This document shows, piece after piece, positions 7,683 to 16,710 of a stretch of DNA of 64,000 nucleotides (its first letter is position 1; every line of letters begins with the position of its first letter). The notes under the pieces were generated by a model that searched no databases, was not told where the DNA came from, and worked only from the letters and a program-made list of their open reading frames with translations. Both the position numbers and the translations under genes were made by a program. Source of the stretch: Hydrogenothermus marinus (GTDB lineage Bacteria; Aquificota; Aquificia; Aquificales; Hydrogenothermaceae); the NCBI RefSeq assembly GCF_003688665.1, contig NZ_REFO01000010.1, forward strand, positions 1 to 64,000, given 5' to 3'.

Positions 7683-9521
7683 TTATCTCTTTAGATTCAT
7701 TGTTTCTTGAAGTACTTGATCAGAAGTTGTTATCGTTCTTGCATTTGCTTGATATGCCCTTTGAGCAGTTATAAGATTAATAAACTCTTGGGATATATCA
7801 ACATTCGAAAGTTCTAAAAAACCTCCTCTAATTTTTGATATAACTCCACCGGGGACTATAATTGGCGTAAATGTTTGACTGTTTGGTAAAAATAGATTAT
7901 TTCCTTTTCTAACTAAAATTTCCTTGTCTTTAAATGTTGCAATAGCTATTCTTGCCCAATCTCTAACTTGTCCATTTGAATAAACTCCTTTAACAAGTCC
8001 ATCTTCACTTACAGATACAGATAATAAATCTCCCTTTCCATATCCATCTTGCTCTGCATAAAATATAAAGTCAGATTGTAACTGTTTAAGTTCCTTTAGA
8101 TTTAATGTATATTGAATAGGATTACCACCTGTATTTAATGTTTGTGAATAATTGTTAGTAGTAGGTATTGCAGCCATTGTTATTTTATCAGGTTGTACAG
8201 AGTTATTATTATCAAACTCATAAACAACATCCAATTGATTTACACTTGACACTCCTGTAATATTTATAGCTCCTGTTGAATAGTTAATAGTTCCAACAAC
8301 ATTATTATTATTGTCAAGATCTATAATATTACCATTACCATCATCTGCCCAGTTTACAATATTCCAATTTGTACCATCAAAGTATTTTCTTATATAAACA
8401 GAATTTTTTAGTACTGGACTTGTAACACTTCCACCATTAGCGATTCTTTCTGAATAGTAATTATAATCTACTGTTAAGCTTTCTGTAGTACCATTTCCAA
8501 CAAAACTATTAATGACTATTTTCCCTGTATCATAATCTACAGAACCTATAATTTGATTATTATTATCAAGGTCTACAATATTACCATTACCATCATCTAT
8601 CCATCTTACATTAAATGTACTTGTTCCATCATTGTAGCTATTAATAACAATAGAACCTGGTAATGATGCAGCCCTATCCAACTTAAATTCTCCATTATCT
8701 GATGATTCAGCAGGAGTTTCACCAGTTATAGATGAAACAGGTCCTTGCAAAGAAACTTTGTTTAATTGTCCTAATCCATTAAACTCTACCCTTAAGAACG
8801 CATATTGATTACCATTTGCATCTGTAAATTTTACTGGCTCGTCATCTAAAACACCAAAAACTTTCCAAGAATTTGCATCTTCATGGACAAAGTAGTATTT
8901 AACTTCATGAGAAACTCCAATACTATCATACACATTAATAGCATTTACATAACTATATGTTCCTGAATCATTTGTATTAAATATATTCCTAACAATTGTA
9001 CTTGTTGCATCTAAATTAGTAGGAGATTTTAAAGCAAGATTTGAGGTTACCTTTGGAGACATATCATTTGGAATGTTTATAGGGCCAATAGCTCCTGCTA
9101 TATTTCCTGCTTCATCTAAAGACCATCCTTTTAAGTACATTCCATTTGTATTTATTAAGTTTCCATCTGCATCAGTTCTAAATTGTCCATTTCTTGTATA
9201 ATAAGTTATTCCTTGTTTATCTTGAACCATAAAAAATCCTTCTCCATCTAATGCTAAATCCGTAGAAGAATTTGTATTCATTAAAGCACCTTGAGAAAAA
9301 TCTTTTATAGTACTTGCAGCAAAAGCTCCACCACCAATCTCTATATTTTTAGGAGATCCATTTGCAAATGAAGTTGTGCTACTTGAGATTAAATCTTCAA
9401 AATTTACTCTTTCAGATTTATACCCTATAGTATTTACATTTGCAATATTATCAGAAATAATAGAAAGCCATTCTTTGTTAGCATTTAAACCAGTATTTCC
9501 TGTATAAAATGATTGAATCAT
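7683..9521 (-). CDS. flgE: Flagellar hook protein FlgE
   Basis: Hook subunit of 612 residues. The N-terminus (FYTGNTGLNANKEWLSIISDNIANVNTIGYKS) and C-terminus (LSNVDISQEFINLITAQRAYQANART) are the paired D0 helices shared by rod and hook proteins. The middle carries extra surface domains, making it longer than the 400-residue enteric FlgE. Two blocks of about 85-90 residues (near 290-345 and 375-425) repeat the sequence DDGNGNI(V/I)DLDNNN followed by a DYDTGKI-like strand, an internal duplication still visible in DNA. A strong GGAGGG site precedes the ATG. Follows flgD by 5 bases. Confidence 0.96.
   Translation of the reverse strand: MIQSFYTGNTGLNANKEWLSIISDNIANVNTIGYKSERVNFEDLISSSTTSFANGSPKNIEIGGGAFAASTIKDFSQGALMNTNSSTDLALDGEGFFMVQDKQGITYYTRNGQFRTDADGNLINTNGMYLKGWSLDEAGNIAGAIGPINIPNDMSPKVTSNLALKSPTNLDATSTIVRNIFNTNDSGTYSYVNAINVYDSIGVSHEVKYYFVHEDANSWKVFGVLDDEPVKFTDANGNQYAFLRVEFNGLGQLNKVSLQGPVSSITGETPAESSDNGEFKLDRAASLPGSIVINSYNDGTSTFNVRWIDDGNGNIVDLDNNNQIIGSVDYDTGKIVINSFVGNGTTESLTVDYNYYSERIANGGSVTSPVLKNSVYIRKYFDGTNWNIVNWADDGNGNIIDLDNNNNVVGTINYSTGAINITGVSSVNQLDVVYEFDNNNSVQPDKITMAAIPTTNNYSQTLNTGGNPIQYTLNLKELKQLQSDFIFYAEQDGYGKGDLLSVSVSEDGLVKGVYSNGQVRDWARIAIATFKDKEILVRKGNNLFLPNSQTFTPIIVPGGVISKIRGGFLELSNVDISQEFINLITAQRAYQANARTITTSDQVLQETMNLKR
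8305..8346 (-). repeat. Direct repeat copy A inside flgE
   Basis: This 42-base block matches 8557-8598 in the same orientation with 3 mismatches (39 of 42 identical by eye). It encodes the DDGNGNIIDLDNNN core of the second hook surface domain. The offset between copies is 252 bases (84 codons), so the reading frame is kept. Confidence 0.8.
8557..8598 (-). repeat. Direct repeat copy B inside flgE
   Basis: Partner of 8305-8346. It encodes DDGNGNIVDLDNNN of the first repeated hook surface domain. The near-identity of the DNA in a fast-diverging surface region suggests a recent duplication or ongoing gene conversion. Confidence 0.8.
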
Positions 9522-9526
9522 GATGA

Positions 9527-10183
9527 CTACCCTCCTATTTGAGAAACTTTATTTAATTCAACTTTATTATTACCAAAAGAAACAAAAATTTGATCATTAT
9601 CTTTTTCCACTGACTCAACATTTGCATATGAATAAACTTTTGCTTTAACTTCTGTACCACCACTTTTTGCATTTACATAAACTGTATAATAACCATCTTC
9701 TAAGGAATTATTATTGATTTCAAAAGGATATTCTTTACCTGCTTGTAAATTTTGAAAAGATTTTCTTTCAACTACATTACCTTGAGAATCTAATAATGTA
9801 ACTTCAACAATATCTGCATTAGATTCTAAAGAAAATTTAGCGGTTCCTTTACCATCTTTTATATATGTTTGATTTCCTTCATAAAGTATTTTTTTGCCTA
9901 TAAGAGAAGATGCATAAACTAAGGCATTAGATTCATTAGCTTTTTTTAATGTTTCTATAGTAGATTGAAAATCATTTAAAACTTCCATTTCTCTTAATTT
10001 TACTGTATTTTCTATAAACTGAGATATATCCTTAGCTTCAAGAGGATCTTGCCATTGCAAATCAGTTAATAGGACTTTAAGAAAGTCATCATTACTCATT
10101 TTAGAATTATCATATCCCGAATCTACAACTGTTATTTCTTTTCCATTTACCCCTTCTATTGTATTAATACCATCTAATGCCAT
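9527..10183 (-). CDS. flgD: Hook assembly scaffold FlgD
   Basis: Hook-capping protein needed to add FlgE subunits. It has the conserved N-terminal stretch NDDFLKVLLTDLQWQDPLEAKD, followed by FIENTVKLREMEVLNDF, and a C-terminal FlgD Ig-like/FLG-hook domain (LLDSQGNVVERKSFQNLQAGKEYPFE, DGYYTVYVNAKSGG). I place the start at ATG 10183, because AGGAAGGTG lies eight bases before it; a GTG three codons upstream overlaps that ribosome site. With this start the protein is 218 residues and overlaps the fliI stop by 20 bases. Confidence 0.93.
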   Translation of the reverse strand: MALDGINTIEGVNGKEITVVDSGYDNSKMSNDDFLKVLLTDLQWQDPLEAKDISQFIENTVKLREMEVLNDFQSTIETLKKANESNALVYASSLIGKKILYEGNQTYIKDGKGTAKFSLESNADIVEVTLLDSQGNVVERKSFQNLQAGKEYPFEINNNSLEDGYYTVYVNAKSGGTEVKAKVYSYANVESVEKDNDQIFVSFGNNKVELNKVSQIGG

Positions 10184-11486
10184 ATCTTTCACCTTCCTTT
10201 ATTATATCTTTTGCTAAATTTTTTAAACTTTGTATACTTTTTTCAAAATTTATTTTATCGTTAATATCTTGCTTTATAAAATTAATAATAGCATCATGAA
10301 ATTTTATGGCAATATCTATTTTCGGATTTGTTCCTTTTTTATAAAGTCCTAAATTAATCATATCTTCTGCTTCTTTATACATACTTTCCATTTCCATTAT
10401 TATTGATTGATATTTCATTATTTCGGAAGAAACAAGTTGAGGCATTAGTCTACTTATGCTTTTTAATATATCTATTGCAGGATATATTCTTTTATTAGCT
10501 ATTTCTCTTGAAAGGACTATATGTCCATCTAAGAAACTTATTGCTGCATCTGCAATAGGATCTGCTGATATATCATCTCCTTCAACTAGTACTGTATAAA
10601 ATCCTGTAATACTTCCTTTTTTAAATTTACCAGTAGATTCTATGATTTTAGGAAGTAAATTAAATACAGATGGTGTATATCCCTTTGTTGTAGGGGGTTC
10701 ACCTACTATTAAGCCTATTTCTCTTTGAGCCATTGCAAGTCTTGTTAAAGAATCAAATAAAAGGTTTACATTTTTACCTTTATTTGCAAAATAAGTTGCT
10801 ATTGCATTGGCAGCATAAGCAGCTCTTATTTTAGTAAGAGGTGGTTGGTCTGAAGTTGCAACTACAACTATAGATCTTTTTAATCCTTCTTCTCCTAAAT
10901 TGTCTTCAACAAACTCTCTAACTTCTCTTCCTCTTTCTCCAATCAAAGCTATTACATTTAAGTCTGCAGAAGAAAATTTAGCTATCATTCCTAATAATGT
11001 ACTTTTTCCTACTCCTGCTCCTGCAAGAAGTCCTACTCTTTGGCCTTTTCCAATACTAAATAAACTATTAATTACTCTAATTCCTGTATCAAGAGGCTCA
11101 TCTATTCTTTCTCTTAAAAGAGGATTTATAGGTTCAAGTTTTAGGTTAATTTTATCTTCTAATATTAAATTCTCTTTATTTAAAGGGTTACCAAAAGCAT
11201 CAATTATTGTTCCAACTAATTTTTCCCCTACTTTAGCATAAGGAAAATATCCCTTTGTTTTTACCTTACTTCCTACTTTTATACCATAGGTATCATTAAA
11301 AACCATAAGCAGTGTTTTATCTTCTTTAAAACCAATAACTTCGGCTTCAAATTTATCATCTATTTGACAAGCATCTCCAACAGAAACTCTCGGAAGATAT
11401 GCTTCTATTAATGGTCCAACAACACTTTTTACTTCACCTGTTATCACATATCTATGAATGCTTTTTAAGTTCTCTAATAAGCTCAT
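10164..11486 (-). CDS. fliI: Flagellum-specific export ATPase FliI
   Basis: Type III export ATPase of 440 residues, homologous to F1-beta. Visible motifs are the Walker A loop GAGVGKST, the Walker B region LLFDSLTRLAMAQREIGL, and EPPTTKGYTPSVFNLLPKIIE, all diagnostic of FliI/YscN ATPases. It drives release of export substrates from chaperones at the cytoplasmic face of the gate. It overlaps fliH upstream by 35 bases and flgD downstream. No fliJ gene lies next to it, which is unusual because fliJ normally follows fliI. Confidence 0.97.
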   Translation of the reverse strand: MSLLENLKSIHRYVITGEVKSVVGPLIEAYLPRVSVGDACQIDDKFEAEVIGFKEDKTLLMVFNDTYGIKVGSKVKTKGYFPYAKVGEKLVGTIIDAFGNPLNKENLILEDKINLKLEPINPLLRERIDEPLDTGIRVINSLFSIGKGQRVGLLAGAGVGKSTLLGMIAKFSSADLNVIALIGERGREVREFVEDNLGEEGLKRSIVVVATSDQPPLTKIRAAYAANAIATYFANKGKNVNLLFDSLTRLAMAQREIGLIVGEPPTTKGYTPSVFNLLPKIIESTGKFKKGSITGFYTVLVEGDDISADPIADAAISFLDGHIVLSREIANKRIYPAIDILKSISRLMPQLVSSEIMKYQSIIMEMESMYKEAEDMINLGLYKKGTNPKIDIAIKFHDAIINFIKQDINDKINFEKSIQSLKNLAKDIIKEGERYGIRWY

Positions 11487-12090
11487 TTTTTATACTTTCC
11501 ATTTTTTCTTTAAAACTACTTTCTATAGAAAATTTATCAAACTTAATTATAAAATCTCCCTCAGGTATATTTGCTTCTTCTACTTTATAAGGGAAATTTT
11601 CAAAATATTTTATTAAATTTTTATTTACTAAAATTTTTACTACTTTTTCTTTTTCAAAATCATTTATAATTTCAAGAATTTTTTCTTTTAAAAATTCTAT
11701 ATTATTTGGATTTATAAATAATAAATTTAAAATTTCTTCTAAACTATTTAAAATAATATCTGTAATATTTTTAGTATACTCATTTTTTAAATTTTCTATT
11801 TGAGCTGGAATTTGTTTTAAAAGATTTTCTTTTTCTTTTTCACAGTTTTGTTTTATATTTTCTATTTCAGATTTATAATTATTAAGTAACTGAGTTTCTT
11901 TTTCTTTTAATATATTTTGATAAAATTCTTCTTTTTCTTTTGATATTTCCTCTATTGCCTTTTTATATCCTTCTTCAAACTTCTGTTTTGATATTTCTTT
12001 TAGCTTTTTTTCATATTCTGCTTTAATTTGATTTATATCTATATTTTCTTCTCTATTTTCAAAATCAAAGTCTTCAATTCTTAAGTTCAT
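11452..12090 (-). CDS. fliH: FliH-like export ATPase regulator
   Basis: A 212-residue, highly charged protein, mostly coiled coil (Glu/Lys-rich from about residue 20 to 100), followed by a C-terminal domain similar in layout to FliH/V-ATPase E subunit (ITDIILNSLEEILNLL ... KVVKILVNKNLIKYFENF ... NIPEGDFIIKFDKFSIESSF). FliH dimers bind FliI and dock it to FliN. Sequence conservation of FliH is low; the identification comes from the domain pattern and the invariant position between fliF and fliI. It overlaps the fliF stop by 4 bases. Confidence 0.88.
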   Translation of the reverse strand: MNLRIEDFDFENREENIDINQIKAEYEKKLKEISKQKFEEGYKKAIEEISKEKEEFYQNILKEKETQLLNNYKSEIENIKQNCEKEKENLLKQIPAQIENLKNEYTKNITDIILNSLEEILNLLFINPNNIEFLKEKILEIINDFEKEKVVKILVNKNLIKYFENFPYKVEEANIPEGDFIIKFDKFSIESSFKEKMESIKNELIRELKKHS

Positions 12091-13688
12091 TGTTCCTTCA
12101 ACCAGGATCTTATTAATGTAGCTATTATTTCTGGATTTTCATCAGCTATTTTTAATAGTTTAATATAATCTGGATCTTTATCAATATTTATTTCTTCCAT
12201 TTCTTTGGCTGCTGATACTGCTGCTAAAGCTTCTGCTTGGGGTCCGCCATATCCAATACCTTCTGCTCCTAAGGATGGAGCAGGAGTTTTTGCTTTCTTT
12301 GATTTTAAGAATATAGCTAATATTAATAAAAGTAGTGTTAATATAACAATAGCAAGAGAGGCTATAATAATAATTTCTTTTAAGGATAAAGGTTTACTTT
12401 CTGCTATGGTAGCTTGAGGTTTCATCTCAAATGGAACACTTACAACAGTTACTTTATCTCCTCTTTTCGGATCATATCCTATAGCACTTTTTACAAGTTC
12501 CTCATACTGTTTTATTTCTTCTGGAGACCGAGGTATAAATTTATAGGTAATATTTCCATTTTTATCTTTTACTTCTTGATATTTACCATCTATTAATACA
12601 CCAACACTAATTTTTTTTATTTTAAAAATAGGTTGGGTTTTTGCTATTATACTTTTTGATACATCATAATTTCTTGTTCTATCTTCTTTTTTACTTTCAA
12701 GAATATTGTTGTTTTCTCCTAAATCCATAATTGGAGGTACATTTGTAGAGGTTCCAGGGGGACCATAATCTTTTTTCTCTTTAACTTTCTTTTCTTCTTT
12801 TATTCTTCTTTCACTAACTACTGCAGTTTTATCTGGATCATAAATCTCATCTTTTTGTTTTAAATTTCCTGTCTCAAGTTCTACTGTAGCCCTTACTACA
12901 ACTTTACCATATCCTAATGCATGAGATAACATAGACTGGATATTTCTTTCTATCTGTTTTTCTAATTTTGTTTTTAGTTGAACAGTTTTGTCTGCTTTTG
13001 CTGTTTCATCTTGTTCTATTAAATCTGATAAAACTCTACCTCTATTATCTACAACAGTGACATTTTCAGGTTTTAATTTTGGGACAGATCTTGAAACTAA
13101 AAAAACTATTGCTTTTACCTGTTCAGGAGTTAAATCTTTACCTGGGAATAACTTTACTAAAATAGATGCTTTTGGTTGATCTTCTTCTCTTGCAAAAATA
13201 CTTTCTTTTGGAAGAGCAATATTAACTTTTGAAGCAATTACAGGATCAAGCTGATTTATAGTTCTTTCTAACTCTCCTTCTAATGCTCTAAGATAATTAA
13301 CATTTTCTTGAAACTGGGTAATACCCATTTTAGGTTCTTTGAATATTTCAAATCCAACAGTACTTCCTGAAGGAATACCTTTTGCTGCAAGTTTTAATCT
13401 TACATCATAAACTTTATCTTTTGGTACAAGTATAATACTTCCATTTCCTTCAACTTTATATGGAATTTTTTCTTCTTGAAGAACTGTCAAAACTTGCCCT
13501 GCATCTTCAGGACTTAAATTAGTATATAAAACTGCATAATCCTGCTTGGAAGATGTAGAGAAAATTATAAATCCTAAAATGCTTAATATAGCAAGGCCGA
13601 TAAGACCAATAGCTATATATTTAGCTTCTAAATATTTTTGTAAGCTCTCCGGAAGTTTCCCTTTTATATTATCTAAAGGTGATGCCAA
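12087..13688 (-). CDS. fliF: Flagellar MS-ring protein FliF
   Basis: MS-ring subunit of 533 residues. It has an N-terminal membrane helix (about 26-46, IAIGLIGLAILSILGFIIF), periplasmic ring-building motifs (YAVLYTNLSPEDAGQVLTVL; FQENVNYLRALEGELERTI; ALPKESIFAREEDQPKASI), a second helix near residues 435-460, and a C-terminal FliG-binding tail (PDYIKLLKIADENPEIIATLIRSWL). The start is TTG at 13688, directly after the fliE stop, with AGGT eight bases upstream. Position fliE-fliF-fliH is standard. Confidence 0.96.
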   Translation of the reverse strand: MASPLDNIKGKLPESLQKYLEAKYIAIGLIGLAILSILGFIIFSTSSKQDYAVLYTNLSPEDAGQVLTVLQEEKIPYKVEGNGSIILVPKDKVYDVRLKLAAKGIPSGSTVGFEIFKEPKMGITQFQENVNYLRALEGELERTINQLDPVIASKVNIALPKESIFAREEDQPKASILVKLFPGKDLTPEQVKAIVFLVSRSVPKLKPENVTVVDNRGRVLSDLIEQDETAKADKTVQLKTKLEKQIERNIQSMLSHALGYGKVVVRATVELETGNLKQKDEIYDPDKTAVVSERRIKEEKKVKEKKDYGPPGTSTNVPPIMDLGENNNILESKKEDRTRNYDVSKSIIAKTQPIFKIKKISVGVLIDGKYQEVKDKNGNITYKFIPRSPEEIKQYEELVKSAIGYDPKRGDKVTVVSVPFEMKPQATIAESKPLSLKEIIIIASLAIVILTLLLLILAIFLKSKKAKTPAPSLGAEGIGYGGPQAEALAAVSAAKEMEEINIDKDPDYIKLLKIADENPEIIATLIRSWLKEQ

Positions 13689-13690
13689 TT

Positions 13691-13972
13691 TTATACCTGC
13701 ATTCTCATTATTTCTTGATAACTTTCAAGGGCTTTATTTCTAATCTCTGTAATTAATGTAAAAGATATACCTGCTTTTTCTATTTGATAAAGAAGTTGCT
13801 CCATATTTTTAACTTCACCATTTAGGATTTTTTCTTTAGCTACTTTTGCTGTTTTTAAATCATTATTAACATCTGCAATAAAGTTTTCTAACATTTTACC
13901 AAAAGAGTTATCTTCTTGCTTCTTTACTGGATTATCTATTAAAAAATTTTCACCAAGCCCATTTATTTTCAT
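13691..13972 (-). CDS. fliE: Flagellar rod/MS-ring adapter FliE
   Basis: Small protein joining the MS ring to the rod. The C-terminal half MEQLLYQIEKAGISFTLITEIRNKALESYQEIMRMQV is the conserved FliE helix pair. I place the start at ATG 13972, giving 93 residues, because GGAGG lies eight bases upstream; the upstream TTG at 13987 overlaps that site. It is followed after two bases by fliF and preceded by flgC, the usual flgB-flgC-fliE block. Confidence 0.93.
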   Translation of the reverse strand: MKINGLGENFLIDNPVKKQEDNSFGKMLENFIADVNNDLKTAKVAKEKILNGEVKNMEQLLYQIEKAGISFTLITEIRNKALESYQEIMRMQV

Positions 13973-13989
13973 AACTAAATCCTCCAAAC

Positions 13990-14403
13990 TTATACTTTAA
14001 TAATTTCTAAGCTTTTTATTAACATATTTTTATGAGTATTAAATGCAGTAAGATTTGCTTCATAACTTCTTGCTGCAGACATCATATCTACCATTTCTTT
14101 TAAAGGATCAACATTTGGAAGTTTAACATATCCATTTTTATCTGCCAGAGGATTGTTAGGATCATATTTAAGTTTAAAAGGTGATTTGTCTTCTTCTATT
14201 TTTGCTACTTTTACTTTATACAAAGGAATATTTGATTCTTTATCTAATATAGATTGAAATACTGGGACTTTTCTCCTATAAGGTTGTCCATTTTTTTCAT
14301 TTACTGAATTTACATTAGCAATATTACTAGATATTATATCTATTCTTACTTTTTGTGCTTCCATTCCAGTCATAGATATTTCTAATCCTTTAAAAAGCAT
14401 CAC
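13990..14403 (-). CDS. flgC: Proximal rod protein FlgC
   Basis: Rod protein of 137 residues. The N-terminal D0 helix contains MTGMEAQKVRIDIISSNIANVNSV and the C-terminus ends with MVDMMSAARSYEANLTAFNTHKNMLIKSLEII, both FlgC signatures. A loop with YRRKVPVFQSIL lies between. It follows flgB by 4 bases and precedes fliE. Confidence 0.95.
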   Translation of the reverse strand: MMLFKGLEISMTGMEAQKVRIDIISSNIANVNSVNEKNGQPYRRKVPVFQSILDKESNIPLYKVKVAKIEEDKSPFKLKYDPNNPLADKNGYVKLPNVDPLKEMVDMMSAARSYEANLTAFNTHKNMLIKSLEIIKV

Positions 14404-14407
14404 TTAT

Positions 14408-14785
14408 TTACCTCCCTTTAATTGCATACTTTAATCTGCCAAAATCTTTTTTCATAATCTCTATTAATGTTTTATACATTATTGAGCTTTCAGCTAATTT
14501 AGCCAGTTCATGATCAACATCTACTTTATTTTTATCATATCCACTATAATATCCATCTTCTACAACTTTTAATTTAGTCTCATTTTTTATTTCTGGAGAT
14601 ATATGCTTTGGATCTGTTTTTTTCAGTTTTATCTGTTCATTTAAAACTTTCTCAAAAACTAAATCCTTAGGTTTATAATTTGGTGTGTCTGCATTTGCTA
14701 TATTACTTTGAATAATTTTTGTTCTTTCTAAATAATATGATGCTTTTTCTGAAACTTTATCTAAATCATTAAATAAAAAGCTCAT
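14408..14785 (-). CDS. flgB: Proximal rod protein FlgB
   Basis: Rod protein of 125 residues. The N-terminus has the rod motif IIQSNIANADTPNYKPKDL; the C-terminal part VDVDHELAKLAESSIMYKTLIEIMKKDFGRLKYAI is the FlgB-type second helix. It overlaps the TPR gene upstream by 4 bases and is followed closely by flgC, so translation is probably coupled through the group. Confidence 0.95.
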   Translation of the reverse strand: MSFLFNDLDKVSEKASYYLERTKIIQSNIANADTPNYKPKDLVFEKVLNEQIKLKKTDPKHISPEIKNETKLKVVEDGYYSGYDKNKVDVDHELAKLAESSIMYKTLIEIMKKDFGRLKYAIKGR

Positions 14786-16710
14786 TTTTTTACCTCCTGA
14801 AAAAGCCTGAAATCTTGATAAATATTTTTAGCTATATTAGCCCATTTGTTATTACAACTACTTATTCTTTTATATATCTCATCTATGTTATTTATCTTGT
14901 TTATTCTTATTTTTGTTATTAAGTACCAGCTATTTATATTGCAATCCTGTTTATAAGTTTCGGATAACTTACTTAAAACTTGATATAGTAAATTATAATT
15001 TCCAAAATTTATTGTTTTATTTGCAAACATATCTAAAACTTTTTTATAGAAAGAAGAATTTTTATATTTTTCTTTAATTAAGTCTAAATTCCTATAAAAT
15101 AGCTTATAGGCATTGTTTATATCATCTTTATAAAGTTTATATGATGCTAAGATTATTGAAGATTCTTTTTCTTTACATTTTCTAATTTTAGGAAGGTGTT
15201 TTTTTACAGTTTCCAATTTATCAAGCATTATATAATTTTTTGAAATTAATATATTTGTTTTACAATCTTTTTTTATTATTTTGTTTAATATGTTTAAAGA
15301 TTTTTTATATTCTCCTATCTCAAAATATGCTTTTCCTAATAAAAATTTAGATTTATCATCTTTATATTTATCAACTAAGAATTTCAAAATTTCTATTTTA
15401 TATTTATTATTACAGCTTGAAACTCTTTGTGATATTTTAATTAGGAATTCTTTATTAAAGATTTCATAAAAAAACCTTTTATTTGAAGAAAATACTAAAC
15501 AGAGCCATTTAGGTTCAATATTTAGTAAATCTTTTTTCCATAATTTTCTTATATACTCTCTTTCTTGGTAATTAAATCTTGCAATTTCAAGAACTGATAA
15601 TTCCCAAGACAATTTATCATAAAGCAGTTTTGAGTTATATTTAAATATAAAATTTCCAAAATCTGCTAAAGCATATCTACCAACTGAGTTATTTCTATTT
15701 GTTATAAGGATAAAATATACAAACCTAAAAGGTTCTTTTAACCATTCATCTTTTGCTCTTAAGATTCTTTTATTAAATTCTGGAATATTCCTATAGCCAA
15801 TTATTTTAAGTTTAGCAATTGTTGCTTCTTTTGTTTTTTTATAATTATTTGCTAAATAATAATAATGATTAAAAGCTGTTGGATAATCTTTTTGTATTAT
15901 GTCTATATCACCAAGCCTAAGCATAGACTTTCTAATTATTTCTTGATTTTGGGTAATACTTACTATTCTTCTAAATAACTGCTTTGCAAAATCTAATTTT
16001 CCAATTCTATACATATTTTCTGCAACTACAAAATAAAATTCAGGGTTATCTATAAGATAAGATTCAAACTCTTTATATGTTTTATAAAGATATTTATAAG
16101 CTTCATTGTATTTACCATTTTGGAAAAGAAGTAGTCCTTTTAAAAATCTAACTTCTGGGTCTTGTATATTTTGTAATAACTTTTTTGCACTTAGTTTAAT
16201 TGCATATTGTGTTATTATATCTAATTTCTTATACCATATAGCAGTTCTAAGAATTCCAATAAGAGATTTATAATACTTATTTTTATCTTTTGTCATGAAT
16301 AAGGATGTCTTATAAAAAAACATTGCTCTTTCATAAAAGCCCAAAACTTCATATAAATTTCCTTTTGTATAATAGTAATCCCAACCTACCTTTTTTTTCT
16401 TTCCTAAATAAAGGTTTAAAAAATATAATCCAGCTGTTAGGTATGTTTTAATTCCTGTTTTTCTTCCTATACTTATATATATCTTACTAAGTAAAAATAA
16501 AGAAGGAGCATAATAAGGGCTTTTTGGGTATTTTATAATTTTATATAAATCATCTATAGCTGAATAATAATCTTTTATTTTATATTCTCTAAATGCTTGA
16601 TTGTATAATTTCTTTAAATTTAAATTTTCCGATTTTTTTTCTACTGAATATGCTAAATTGAAGAATATACCTGTGATAACTACTATAAGTAAAAATTTAT
16701 ACTTTAACAT
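14782..16710 (-). CDS. Secreted TPR-repeat protein of the flagellar cluster
   Basis: I do not recognise a named family for this 642-residue protein. It starts with a signal peptide (LLIVVITGIFFNLAYSVE) and then consists almost entirely of TPR-like helical pairs rich in Tyr, Phe and Lys, for example DYYSAIDDLYKIIKYPKSPYY near residue 45 and GKYNEAYKYLYKTY near residue 200. It is probably periplasmic. It lies between the fliK-like gene (14-base overlap) and flgB (4-base overlap), so it is almost certainly made with the rod genes. A periplasmic motor scaffold role, like the TPR protein PflA of Campylobacter, is a hypothesis only; a BamD/YfgC-like assembly role is an alternative. Confidence 0.7.
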   Translation of the reverse strand: MLKYKFLLIVVITGIFFNLAYSVEKKSENLNLKKLYNQAFREYKIKDYYSAIDDLYKIIKYPKSPYYAPSLFLLSKIYISIGRKTGIKTYLTAGLYFLNLYLGKKKKVGWDYYYTKGNLYEVLGFYERAMFFYKTSLFMTKDKNKYYKSLIGILRTAIWYKKLDIITQYAIKLSAKKLLQNIQDPEVRFLKGLLLFQNGKYNEAYKYLYKTYKEFESYLIDNPEFYFVVAENMYRIGKLDFAKQLFRRIVSITQNQEIIRKSMLRLGDIDIIQKDYPTAFNHYYYLANNYKKTKEATIAKLKIIGYRNIPEFNKRILRAKDEWLKEPFRFVYFILITNRNNSVGRYALADFGNFIFKYNSKLLYDKLSWELSVLEIARFNYQEREYIRKLWKKDLLNIEPKWLCLVFSSNKRFFYEIFNKEFLIKISQRVSSCNNKYKIEILKFLVDKYKDDKSKFLLGKAYFEIGEYKKSLNILNKIIKKDCKTNILISKNYIMLDKLETVKKHLPKIRKCKEKESSIILASYKLYKDDINNAYKLFYRNLDLIKEKYKNSSFYKKVLDMFANKTINFGNYNLLYQVLSKLSETYKQDCNINSWYLITKIRINKINNIDEIYKRISSCNNKWANIAKNIYQDFRLFQEVKK

